A DNA stretch of 21,733 nucleotides from a virus. The stretch is from positions 1 through 21,733 of the IMG/VR virus record IMGVR_UViG_3300030430_004698, one strand, 5' to 3'. Shown in pieces: positions 12,345-19,560 of the stretch. Under the pieces are notes generated by a model that was given only the letters and a program-made list of their open reading frames with translations, was not told the DNA's origin and ran no database searches. Position 1 is the stretch's first letter; each line of letters opens with the position of its first letter. The position numbers were made by a program, and so were the translations under genes.

Positions 12345-13865
12345 TTAATTCTCCAAATCTATTTTATAAAGTTTATATTCGAACTTTTCTTGATTATAGA
12401 TCTTCACTCTTTCGTATAAATGTTTTAATGTGTAGTTGGTATGTTTTTTATGCTTTAAATCATCACCAATGTCAAATAGTGTACATTGATTTTTATTATC
12501 GTTAGTTCTTAAACCGCGACCAATAGATTGCAAATTTCTAATTTTACTTTTAGAAGGACTGGCAAATACAATATTGTGTAAAGCTCTAATATTAATACCA
12601 GTAGAAAAAGTGCCATATGAGGCAATGATAATCGCATTCGTTTCTTTCTCTGTGATTTCTCTGACGGACTCTCTGGTTTCACCGTCAGTGCCCCCGAATA
12701 CGAAAAATAACTTACGGTCTTTACTTATTTTATTATTTATAAGATCATATAAAACTTTTCCATGTTTTTCGACATACTGAAATAAGACTAATGTATTACC
12801 ATTTAGAGACAATGTTAGATTTTGAATAAACTTATTACGTTTATGATTACTAACTAAAAAATCCATTTCTTGTTGATATTTTAACTTAGCATTATCTTTA
12901 CATGTCTGTTGAGAATACTTTAGTACAAGTATTTTAATTTTAAGATCTGCTAGTTGATTATTCTCCATAAGTTCTTTTGTTTTAACTAGAGATTTAACAG
13001 GACCAAATAGACCCTCTAAAACAAGTTGATGTGTCTGTGAGCCATCAAGTGTACCGGTGAAACCAAATCTATACTTAATGTCTATCATCTTCTCTAAAAT
13101 AGAAGTTAACGATTTAGCTTTAAATAAATGTGCTTCATCACCAATAACGACACCAAACTGGTCATAGAAAGCTTTAGGCTGTTTATATACAGATTGCCAA
13201 GTTGTTATAACAACATTTGACTCTATCTTTTCTTTCCAGGCTTTATCAGTATCACCAGTAATTTTTAAAACTTCAAAAGGCCCTTGTTTATAGTCTTCAA
13301 AGTCTTTAGCTAATTGATGTACTAATGATATCGTAGGGACAATAATAAGTTTTTTGTGGGGATAAAAACGAGATAGTAAGTATATCATTAATGACTTACC
13401 AGAGCCTGTAGGTGATAATAACAGACACCTGTTATTACGTACAGCATATACAAATCCGTTTATTTGATAATCACGGGGAGTATGTTTGACTTTGATACTC
13501 TGTACAAACTGTCCGCATTCAAAAACTGAGAACTCATTAGCTGATTCTAGTTTTTCCTGTACATCTACAGTATAGTCCATGTTCTTGGCGAATTTTTTAA
13601 CTTCACCAATTAAACCTTTATATATTCGTTGTGTATTGAGATTATATAATCTTATCTTACCATCCCACATACGGGATTTATAAGCCGGCATATATTTGTA
13701 ACCAGGTACATAAAACGAAAAGTGTTCATAGAGTTCTTGTGCAATACCTCGTTCACAATCTACTCTAACAAACACTTCATTGTGAGGTTTTATGATAATA
13801 TCACCCAGCTCCGTTAGAGAACTTTCTCCATTCGATTGCGTTTCTAATATTCCATTGTCTACCAT
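12345..13865 (-). CDS. uvsW: DNA helicase UvsW
   Basis: Superfamily 2 helicase that unwinds branched DNA and R-loops, promotes branch migration, and shifts T4 from origin- to recombination-dependent replication. The N-terminal domain matches T4 (VFVRVDCERG, FFSFY-like segment, WDGKIRLYN, GLIGEVKKF). Helicase motifs: Walker A SPTGSGKS (151-158), motif Ia IIVPTISLVHQ, DEAH (243-246), motif III GFTGTL, and motif VI QSIGRGLR. Length 506, near T4's 503. The ATG at 13865 overlaps UvsY by 65 nt and has AAGG 7-8 nt upstream. Residues 1-28 extend beyond the T4 N-terminus, so a later start cannot be excluded, but no better ribosome site was found. Adjacent to uvsY as in T4. Confidence 0.97.
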   Translation of the reverse strand: MVDNGILETQSNGESSLTELGDIIIKPHNEVFVRVDCERGIAQELYEHFSFYVPGYKYMPAYKSRMWDGKIRLYNLNTQRIYKGLIGEVKKFAKNMDYTVDVQEKLESANEFSVFECGQFVQSIKVKHTPRDYQINGFVYAVRNNRCLLLSPTGSGKSLMIYLLSRFYPHKKLIIVPTISLVHQLAKDFEDYKQGPFEVLKITGDTDKAWKEKIESNVVITTWQSVYKQPKAFYDQFGVVIGDEAHLFKAKSLTSILEKMIDIKYRFGFTGTLDGSQTHQLVLEGLFGPVKSLVKTKELMENNQLADLKIKILVLKYSQQTCKDNAKLKYQQEMDFLVSNHKRNKFIQNLTLSLNGNTLVLFQYVEKHGKVLYDLINNKISKDRKLFFVFGGTDGETRESVREITEKETNAIIIASYGTFSTGINIRALHNIVFASPSKSKIRNLQSIGRGLRTNDNKNQCTLFDIGDDLKHKKHTNYTLKHLYERVKIYNQEKFEYKLYKIDLEN

Positions 13866-14238
13866 TAACTGCCTTCATTATTTCTTCAACGACATCGACT
13901 ACCTCTTGTTGGTAGGATGCACGTAAATTTAATTTAATCATATCGCTGTCTGTATCGACATAACTATGTATATCAGCTTTCAAAACGGTTTTTAGATAAG
14001 GTTCTCTACCAAGGTCTTTTAACTCTTGTTCTGACATTTCCCCACGATAATATTCGCCAAGAGTTTTAGCAAGTCTCTGTTTTTTAAGAGTTAGACTCCT
14101 AAGTTTTTGTCTTTCTTTTGTAAGGATATTAAGCCACTTTGCATGAAGATTAGGTATCTTCAAACTTTCTGTGTCTAAATCGATATTATCTATTTTCACA
14201 TCTTCAGACCACAAGTCCATAATATCTTCAATATTCAT
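13801..14238 (-). CDS. uvsY: Recombination mediator UvsY
   Basis: Mediator that helps the UvsX recombinase displace single-stranded-DNA-binding protein and form filaments. The opening MNIEDIMDLWSEDVKID followed by IPNLHAKWLNILTKERQKL is typical of T4-like UvsY, which starts with an acidic helix and a K/R-rich ssDNA-binding helix. The C-terminal helix (YQQEVVDVVEEIMKAVNGRQWNIRNAIEW) corresponds to the hexamerisation region. Length 145 against 137 in T4. AAAGG lies 6 nt upstream of the ATG. It sits 1 nt after the small membrane protein gene and overlaps UvsW by 65 nt. UvsX itself is not in the window. Confidence 0.95.
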   Translation of the reverse strand: MNIEDIMDLWSEDVKIDNIDLDTESLKIPNLHAKWLNILTKERQKLRSLTLKKQRLAKTLGEYYRGEMSEQELKDLGREPYLKTVLKADIHSYVDTDSDMIKLNLRASYQQEVVDVVEEIMKAVNGRQWNIRNAIEWRKFSNGAG

Positions 14239-14239
14239 A

Positions 14240-14422
14240 TCAAACCTTTCGAGGATTGGCTATCTGTTGTCTTTTTTTATTTTCTAGAGATTTTTTTGAT
14301 TTTTCTTCTATCAGTTTAATCTTCTCCCTGTCAATGATTTTTTGATACTCACTTCCAAAGTAAAGACCGGTAAAGTATGATACGACAATTATAGTTATAG
14401 TGAAAAATATAGAAGTCCACAT
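14240..14422 (-). CDS. Small membrane protein
   Basis: A 60-residue protein with one transmembrane segment at residues 3-22 (FFTITIIVVSYFTGLYFG) followed by a highly basic cytoplasmic-looking tail (EKIKLIEEKSKKSLENKKRQQ). Function not recognised. AGGAG upstream of the ATG and its tight fit between the tail protein gene (9-nt gap) and UvsY support it as real. Single-span proteins at this position occur in marine T4-like phages. It is too small for a canonical pinholin call, and no lysis genes are nearby. It shares the late promoter at 14956-14963. Confidence 0.75.
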   Translation of the reverse strand: MWTSIFFTITIIVVSYFTGLYFGSEYQKIIDREKIKLIEEKSKKSLENKKRQQIANPRKV

Positions 14423-14431
14423 ATCTTGCTC

Positions 14432-14935
14432 CTAGACTGATTCGATGACATAATCCTTATATCTAAATGAGGCTGTTGCTTCCAAGTAATCAATATCTGC
14501 TGCGTTAGTACTGAATTGTAATTCTGATATAGATTCTGGAAACATACCTCTAAACTTAACACGAAGATTTGGATTATACTTACTACTTAAAATAATAAGA
14601 GTACCATCTGATAAGTTATTTTGATTAACACTAGTATTCCTATACCTTTTGTATTGATCGAAAGATTCTGGAGAACCAAGACCAACAAGCCAATTGTATA
14701 ACTCCAGAAAGTTTTTCATGTCTTCATCGACCTTAAATGTAACACTAAAAGCAGAAAATGTCAACTTTTCTCCGGGCAATGGATAATCAATAATTGGCGT
14801 ATTAACTGTTGGTCCACCTAGACTAATACTGGGAATACTAGCAGACTGTGAAAAATATGTAGCTGTAGGAATCCGATCTAGTATCAGTCTAAAACCAGTT
14901 TGACCTAACATGTTTTTGTTTGTTGGTTCTACCAT
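14432..14935 (-). CDS. Tail tube superfamily protein (gp19-like)
   Basis: A 167-residue virion protein of the T4 gp19 tail-tube fold. The ATG at 14935 (MVEPTNKNML) is preceded by AAGGAGGT 6 nt upstream and a late promoter box at 14956-14963. Reading the open frame further upstream would run through a terminator and into gp23, so the longer version is rejected. The beta-strand pattern FRLILDRIP, LTFSAFSVTFKVDED, a helix (MKNFLELYNWLVGLG), GTLIILSS and the ending VKFRGMFPESISELQFSTN...YLEATASFRYKDYVI match the tube fold, especially the conserved 'P.....L.....' turn before the last strand. Which of gp19, gp54 or gp3 it corresponds to is not settled. Position after gp23 and before uvsY recalls the gp3 position in cyanophages. 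Confidence 0.78.
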   Translation of the reverse strand: MVEPTNKNMLGQTGFRLILDRIPTATYFSQSASIPSISLGGPTVNTPIIDYPLPGEKLTFSAFSVTFKVDEDMKNFLELYNWLVGLGSPESFDQYKRYRNTSVNQNNLSDGTLIILSSKYNPNLRVKFRGMFPESISELQFSTNAADIDYLEATASFRYKDYVIESV

Positions 14936-14955
14936 GTTATACCTCCTTAACATTA

Positions 14956-14963
14956 TATTTATA
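14956..14963 (-). promoter_or_regulatory. T4-type late promoter before tail protein gene
   Basis: Exact TATAAATA on the minus strand, 20 nt upstream of the tail protein ATG. It abuts the U-run of the gp23 terminator, sharing its last bases. Confidence 0.85.
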
Positions 14964-14992
14964 AAAAAAGAGGGGAGCCGCAGCCCCCCTCT
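14963..14992 (-). terminator. Rho-independent terminator after gp23
   Basis: On the minus strand a 10-bp stem (AGAGGGG pairing CCCCTCT, then a G-U pair and GC/GC) closes a UGCG loop at 14978-14983 and is followed by seven U. It lies 31 nt after the gp23 stop (15024), so it ends the head-gene transcript. The downstream late promoter starts within its U-run. Confidence 0.92.
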
Positions 14993-15023
14993 AGTTCTTG
15001 TTGGGTTTTCCCCAATCTTATGA

Positions 15024-16391
15024 TTACATGAGGTTGCTGACACCGACCAAGCGATAGTAGATGTTTTTCTTGGCGAATGCAATAGCACCATCGGCATTTG
15101 ATGTAGCGAATGGATTGGCTACCATACCGTAACGAGTTTTAAACCCGATTTTTGGCTGGAATGTATTCTCACCGACAGCACGAACCATTTGTAGTGGAAC
15201 GTATGGGCAGTAGAATAGACCAGCATCAAAGGCGCTAGTTCCTTTGTAACCTAGTGTGAAGTATTGCTTACCTGAAGCTGATGTGAAGTAAGGGTCAATG
15301 TAAACCCGAATACGACCATTTAGGACACCAGCGAAGGTGTTACCTGTATCATCAACATTTAGATTATTGCTAAGAGCAGGTGTGTAATCTAGAACACCAG
15401 CCATCTGTAGGGCAGAAGCAACATCTGAAGAACAGATCATTACATTACCTTTACCCCGACGAGTGGCTTTAGCAATGGCATTAGCTTCACGCTCGATTTG
15501 GAAAATCATTCCTTTGAAGCGCTCAACACTCCAACGACCGTTTGCATCAACGTCTAGGTCAAAAGTACCAGGAGTTGTTACATTGTCTTGTGCACCAGCA
15601 GTAGCGGTGTAGTTGACTGTACGAACAACTTCACGGTTGATTTCTGACAAGATTTCAGCTGATAGAATGTTTGATAGTTCTGTTTCTGCATCTAGACCAT
15701 GAATGGCTTTAAGGTCTTGAGCCAATTCCATGGTGTACTCAGCTTTTAGAGCCCGTGATTTAGCAGTAACGGAGACTTTCTCGACTGAGAATGCCATTTC
15801 TTGGAAACCGTTAGTAGCTTCATCACCAAGTGCTTCAGCATCAGCTGTTGACATGCCAGTACCGACTGTATAGCCTGAACCAGAGGCACGAGCTGTTGGG
15901 TCAGCACCGGTAGCAGCAGAACCAGTACCGTCAACAAATGTTTGAGAAGCAGTATTACCAGCAGCAGAACCTGAGAAGGTTGATGGAGCTTCGTTGAATA
16001 GTGCTTCTGTACCAGCTTGACCATCGAAACGTGAACGCATAGCAAAGATAAGACCAGTTGGACCAGTCATTGGCTGGACACCGGCAATATCGTATGCAAT
16101 CATGTTTGGCATGGAACGACGAACTAGTGAAATGAGTACTGGATCGAAAATATCGATTGACCCACTTGATGCATCTGAGGATGAAGCGCCCATTGCGTTA
16201 GTTGGTGCAGCTTCGCCCAATAGTGATGGCATGTGGTATCCACCAGAACCCATGGCTGCTTCTTTAGCAGCTTTTTCTTGGTTCTCTAGAAGAGTGGCTG
16301 TAACAGAACGACGATGTACATCTTTGATCTCTGGTAGATCACTGTGTTCAAGAACTGGTTGCCACTTCTTGATTAAATCTTCAGTAAGCAT
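15024..16391 (-). CDS. 23: Major capsid protein gp23
   Basis: HK97-fold major head protein. The N-terminus (LIKKWQPVLEH, IKDVHRRSVTATLLENQE) and the segment SIDIFDPVLISLVRRSMPNMIAYDIAGVQPMTGPTGLIFAMR are hallmarks of gp23. The end GFKTRYGMVANPFA and YYRLVGVSNLM also fit. Length 455, shorter than T4's 521. A gp21 cleavage site is likely after Glu60 in SLLGE/AAPTN, matching the family's (L/I)xE rule and removing about 60 residues at maturation, as in T4 (65). The ATG has AAGGAG upstream and a late promoter box at 16425-16432. A strong terminator follows. Gly/Ala/Thr/Ser-rich insertions around residues 125-190 probably form surface loops. Confidence 0.97.
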   Translation of the reverse strand: MLTEDLIKKWQPVLEHSDLPEIKDVHRRSVTATLLENQEKAAKEAAMGSGGYHMPSLLGEAAPTNAMGASSSDASSGSIDIFDPVLISLVRRSMPNMIAYDIAGVQPMTGPTGLIFAMRSRFDGQAGTEALFNEAPSTFSGSAAGNTASQTFVDGTGSAATGADPTARASGSGYTVGTGMSTADAEALGDEATNGFQEMAFSVEKVSVTAKSRALKAEYTMELAQDLKAIHGLDAETELSNILSAEILSEINREVVRTVNYTATAGAQDNVTTPGTFDLDVDANGRWSVERFKGMIFQIEREANAIAKATRRGKGNVMICSSDVASALQMAGVLDYTPALSNNLNVDDTGNTFAGVLNGRIRVYIDPYFTSASGKQYFTLGYKGTSAFDAGLFYCPYVPLQMVRAVGENTFQPKIGFKTRYGMVANPFATSNADGAIAFAKKNIYYRLVGVSNLM

Positions 16392-16424
16392 AGATTTTAC
16401 TCCTTAGTTATGAGTGTTACTTTT

Positions 16425-16432
16425 TATTTATA
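16425..16432 (-). promoter_or_regulatory. T4-type late promoter of gp23
   Basis: Exact TATAAATA on the minus strand in the short gp22-gp23 gap, 33 nt before the gp23 ATG. The following 19 nt to the AAGGAG site match those at the gp22 promoter in 15 positions. Confidence 0.9.
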
Positions 16433-16438
16433 ATAATA

Positions 16439-17533
16439 TTATTTCTTGACAGTTCTAGAAATTGCGTTCATATACTGTGCCATTTCACCGGTTACTCTTG
16501 GTGCGGAAGCTTCTTCTTCAAGAGGCTCGTCCTCATCAAAAATAGTTTCATTCTGTACTTCTTCTTCAATCTCTGAGAAATATGTGTCTTTAATCATTTC
16601 CAATTTTTCTTTGAAGTCTTCTTGTGAAACAAAGTCAACACCTTCAGCAAGACTCTTTAGTTTTTCTTCCTGAGCAACTGTTAGACCTTCTGAGACTTCA
16701 CTGATAGTTGAATCACGATGAAGTTCTTCAACTTCTTTGGAAAGATCAATATTCTTTTGTAGTTCTTTATTGAGTTCTTCTTCTAGTGAGTCTACTTTAT
16801 CAGATAGTTCACCGAGAACATCAACTTTTTCTTCTGGCATTTCAATATAACTTTGTTCAAATAGTGATTTTAAACCACCCATGAACTCTTCAGCGATTTC
16901 AGTACGAATACCATTTTCGATGGCTAGACGATTATTGTCCATCCACTCACTTACAACGTAGTCAAGAGAGCTCTCTAGTTTTTCAACCATTTCTTCTTTG
17001 ACTTCATCTTCTTCAAGTGACTTAGCGGTATCAAACATTGATGCCATTTCGTCCACTGATTCATTTACTTTTGAAACAACAGCTGCCTCAAAGATAGTTG
17101 TTGCTTTTTCTTTGAACTCTTCTGACAACTCTTCATCACCAAATAGAGCTTGAATATCATCGGAAAGATCAATATCTTCTTTCTTCATTTTCTTTCCATA
17201 ATGCATACCCTCTTTTTTGGCGTGTGCCATTTCATGGTAACCTTCAGCATTCTTCATCATCTCTCCGTACATTGCAGCGAGATCCTTCTTGCTTTTGCTA
17301 CCCATGTGTTGCATCATTGCATTTAGCATACCCATTTTGGTAGTTGGCATTTTATCACCTTGGTTTTTACTACCAGGTAAAGGTTTAGCTTTAGCTGCAG
17401 TAGCTGGTGGAACTTCAGATTGTCCATCATCTGATTTAAATTCTTTAAGTTCTTCTTCTTCTAAATCGGTAATTACCTCTTCTTGGAAGTTTTCATCTGC
17501 AGCGTCTAGATCTTTAAGGTTTTCATCTGACAT
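16439..17533 (-). CDS. 22: Prohead core scaffold gp22
   Basis: Major internal scaffold of the prohead core, digested by gp21 during maturation. Assigned from position between gp21 and gp23 and from composition: 364 residues, very acidic and helical, with coiled-coil stretches (DVLGELSDKVDSLEEELNKE and on) and a Met/Lys-rich region around residues 60-118. The C-terminal APRVTGEMAQYMNAISRTVKK matches the conserved end of gp22 proteins, thought to dock to the shell protein. It is longer than T4 gp22 (269), through the acidic N-terminal 40 residues and the Met-rich insertion. AAGGAG lies 6 nt upstream of the ATG, and a late promoter box is at 17565-17572. Confidence 0.92.
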   Translation of the reverse strand: MSDENLKDLDAADENFQEEVITDLEEEELKEFKSDDGQSEVPPATAAKAKPLPGSKNQGDKMPTTKMGMLNAMMQHMGSKSKKDLAAMYGEMMKNAEGYHEMAHAKKEGMHYGKKMKKEDIDLSDDIQALFGDEELSEEFKEKATTIFEAAVVSKVNESVDEMASMFDTAKSLEEDEVKEEMVEKLESSLDYVVSEWMDNNRLAIENGIRTEIAEEFMGGLKSLFEQSYIEMPEEKVDVLGELSDKVDSLEEELNKELQKNIDLSKEVEELHRDSTISEVSEGLTVAQEEKLKSLAEGVDFVSQEDFKEKLEMIKDTYFSEIEEEVQNETIFDEDEPLEEEASAPRVTGEMAQYMNAISRTVKK

Positions 17534-17564
17534 ATTACGCTCCTTAGTTAGTAGTGTTATATTT

Positions 17565-17572
17565 TATTTATA
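17565..17572 (-). promoter_or_regulatory. T4-type late promoter of gp22
   Basis: Exact TATAAATA on the minus strand, 31 nt upstream of the gp22 ATG. Its leader closely resembles that of gp23. Confidence 0.9.
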
Positions 17573-17596
17573 AAAAATAATAATTTGTAGGTAATA

Positions 17597-18244
17597 TTAT
17601 AATCTTTTTAAGAAATTTTCAAAGATTTTAAGTTTTGTAGCCTCTAAATCTGATTTGTTAGTATTATGAATTTGTCTTTGTGATTGTTCTACAAATTGTT
17701 CAACCCATTTACCACCTTCATATACCCATTCAACACCTTCCATAATACCCTCTACGAAAGCATCAGGTGCTGATGGGTCTGCTACAATATCGGCAGCAGT
17801 TGCCAGATAAAAATCACCTTGTACTTCATTAACACCGTTTTTAGATTTTAAACTACCCATACCTCTAGAAGACACTCCTAATGAAGCTCCTTCTTTGATA
17901 AGGTTCTTAACGATAGTACCATAAGGAGAGTCCATGATTTTGGCCTTCCCCATGAAATTATCGCCGTCTTGTTTCAATTCTTTAATCATATGAGAAACAC
18001 GCTCTAGATTAATAGTTGGTCCTTGTGGGTGACCAAGTTCACCAAAGGCACGATTTTTTTCAACATATTCTTTATTATATCTAGCTACTTCTCTCTGTAA
18101 TACCTCGGTAGGATATATTCTACCATTTCTATTCTTTTGATTAGCCTGCATGAAAATCCCTTCAATGAAAAATTCCTTTTCACCGTTTTCATTGGCTTCT
18201 GAGATATAGTCAAGACCTTCTATTACTTCTGTGATTAATTTCAT
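17597..18244 (-). CDS. 21: Prohead maturation protease gp21
   Basis: Serine protease of the herpesvirus-assemblin-like fold that trims gp23, gp22 and other head proteins. Visible elements are the early strand FFIEGIFMQANQKNRNGRIYP (residues 25-45), catalytic His72 in GELGHP, and the catalytic Ser region LGVSSRGMG (Ser125/Ser126), followed by DIVADPSAPDAFVEG typical of gp21. Length 215, matching T4 gp21 (212). The ATG has GGAG 6 nt upstream and follows the 120-residue gene by 1 nt. It starts inside the unit behind the late promoter at 19539-19546. gp22 then has its own promoter. Confidence 0.96.
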   Translation of the reverse strand: MKLITEVIEGLDYISEANENGEKEFFIEGIFMQANQKNRNGRIYPTEVLQREVARYNKEYVEKNRAFGELGHPQGPTINLERVSHMIKELKQDGDNFMGKAKIMDSPYGTIVKNLIKEGASLGVSSRGMGSLKSKNGVNEVQGDFYLATAADIVADPSAPDAFVEGIMEGVEWVYEGGKWVEQFVEQSQRQIHNTNKSDLEATKLKIFENFLKRL

Positions 18245-18245
18245 C

Positions 18246-18608
18246 TTACTCTCCAGATGACTTATGCATTTTCAGAATAATAGTTCCATCACCACTTGAT
18301 AAAACACAATGCACATTGGCAATAAGGTCACCATGTGAGGCTTCGAGTCTGATACCATTTCCCTGATAATCATGATGACCACTACCAGATAATACTAGGA
18401 CTGTATTACCACCTCTTGTAACTGTCCAGGTTTGTGCACCCTTAACACTCCATAATACCTCTGAAATTCTCATTTCAGTAACAGTTTCACCGGGAGTGTT
18501 TGCAGCGGGGACTCCTCCACCCGCAAAGTTCATATCAAATCCATCAGTTGATGTTGTTCTGAAAACAACATAACCACCAGGTTTGTGAGATTTTGTTACA
18601 ATAGGCAT
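18246..18608 (-). CDS. Hypothetical beta-rich protein in head gene cluster
   Basis: A 120-residue protein, function not recognised. I start it at ATG 18608 (MPIVTKSHKPGG) because AGGAG is 7 nt upstream. A TTG one codon earlier is less likely. The start overlaps the stop of the preceding gene (ATGA). It is Gly/Ser/Thr-rich with many short strands (GYVVFRTTSTDGF, TEMRISEVLWSV, QTWTVTRGGNTVLVLSGSG, GTIILKMHKS), suggesting a small beta-sandwich or barrel rather than an enzyme. Its place directly before gp21 and among late genes suggests a virion protein such as a head decoration protein or fibre component, but nothing specific supports either. Confidence 0.78.
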   Translation of the reverse strand: MPIVTKSHKPGGYVVFRTTSTDGFDMNFAGGGVPAANTPGETVTEMRISEVLWSVKGAQTWTVTRGGNTVLVLSGSGHHDYQGNGIRLEASHGDLIANVHCVLSSGDGTIILKMHKSSGE

Positions 18609-19333
18609 CAAACATCTCCTCGTGCAAAACTTAACATTTCATCGTAAGTTTCTTTGTCTTCAACCATTCTAGTTAACATAAGTGTACGATTCTCTGGATT
18701 AAGTGACTCTAGAACTTCATTGAATGATTCTGCATCATCTGCACTTACATCTACTACCTCACCGTCTTCTAACTCTAATAGACCCTCTTCAATCTCTTCT
18801 TTGACTAGTTTACCTTTTGTTGCCACATCCGCAAGAATTTTTGCAGCAACTTTAGGATTTTTCATTACCTTTGCTTTTAGGTCCGGTGGTAATCTAGACA
18901 TAAATGTATTAACATATTTTTCAACTGCTGCCATATCTTTTGGGGATAACGCCTCATCTAGTTCGACTTCTTCCTTGACAGTCTCACCTTTCATGTCACC
19001 TTGTGATTTATCACCTTTACGAATAGGTGTTTTTCCTATCTTTTCTCTGAAGTGAGCAAATTTAGTATCACCAGTTGTGCCTTGTTTGACCGGTTTATCT
19101 TCACCTTCAGCGTTATCTGACTCAGCATTTTTAGTGACAGCCTGATCTTTATCTGATTTAAATTGATTGTCACCAGCTACAGGATGGGCGATTGAAACAG
19201 CTGTATGTAAATCTACAAACTCAGCTTCACCATCTGCACGAGGAGCAAACTCTTCCTCATCATCATCAATGTCTAAGATGTACTCATCAGCATCAGCTTC
19301 GTTAATTACTCTTAAAGTTTTAAAATTATTCAT
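18608..19333 (-). CDS. Acidic hypothetical protein, possible prohead core component
   Basis: A 241-residue, strongly acidic protein, function not recognised. Features are an Asp/Glu-rich start (DADEYILDIDDDEEEFAPRADGEAEF), a polar disordered middle (residues 55-110) with Lys/Gly/Asp, then helical segments (SPKDMAAVEKYVNTFMSRLPPDLK, NPKVAAKILADVATKG, DDAESFNEVLESLNPENRTLMLTRMVED). Acidity, low complexity and position between a small core-like protein and gp21 parallel the T4 prohead core genes 67 and 68, but no sequence match is claimed. It overlaps its upstream neighbour by 8 nt and its downstream neighbour by 1 nt (ATGA), so the three are translated together. It contains several (L/I)xE sites that gp21 could cut. 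Confidence 0.75.
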   Translation of the reverse strand: MNNFKTLRVINEADADEYILDIDDDEEEFAPRADGEAEFVDLHTAVSIAHPVAGDNQFKSDKDQAVTKNAESDNAEGEDKPVKQGTTGDTKFAHFREKIGKTPIRKGDKSQGDMKGETVKEEVELDEALSPKDMAAVEKYVNTFMSRLPPDLKAKVMKNPKVAAKILADVATKGKLVKEEIEEGLLELEDGEVVDVSADDAESFNEVLESLNPENRTLMLTRMVEDKETYDEMLSFARGDV

Positions 19334-19517
19334 CGTCCATCTCTTCTGGTGTTAAATCAGGTGAAGTGAATAAGGTAGATGCTATTGATTGTTTTTCAAC
19401 ATCAATTCTATCGTTTGCCTTTTGTAACAAAATATCTGTCACAGTATCACGAAACTTAGTTACATCATTAGTATTGATGTAATCAATGGCATCTGATAAT
19501 TTTGCTTCTATATCCAT
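19326..19517 (-). CDS. Small prohead-core-like protein
   Basis: A 63-residue protein with the pattern 'F.d.v.diL..Ka.d.i...K..ia..lF' (FRDTVTDILLQKANDRIDVEKQSIASTLF). This recurs in short proteins encoded upstream of capsid genes in many phages and resembles T4 core components. It is helical and acidic, without catalytic or membrane features. AAGGAG lies 9 nt upstream of the ATG, and a late promoter box at 19539-19546 heads this unit (63-residue protein, acidic protein, beta-rich protein, gp21). A role as an internal head scaffold piece is inferred from pattern and position. Confidence 0.72.
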   Translation of the reverse strand: MDIEAKLSDAIDYINTNDVTKFRDTVTDILLQKANDRIDVEKQSIASTLFTSPDLTPEEMDDE

Positions 19518-19538
19518 TTGGTTATACTCCTTCGTGTT

Positions 19539-19546
19539 TATTTATA
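19539..19546 (-). promoter_or_regulatory. T4-type late promoter of the core/protease unit
   Basis: Exact TATAAATA on the minus strand, 21 nt upstream of the 63-residue protein ATG, in a 43-nt gap after the fibre-like gene. Confidence 0.88.
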
Positions 19547-19560
19547 AAATAATTTAATTG

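Noticed and set aside
12734-12741. TATAAATA late-promoter match on the minus strand inside uvsW
   Set aside because: It lies in the middle of the helicase coding region with no gene start behind it, in very A/T-rich DNA where an 8-mer match by chance is plausible.
14936-15097. Upstream extension of the gp19-like gene
   Set aside because: It would run through the gp23 terminator and the late promoter and overlap gp23. The ATG at 14935 has a strong AAGGAGGT site.
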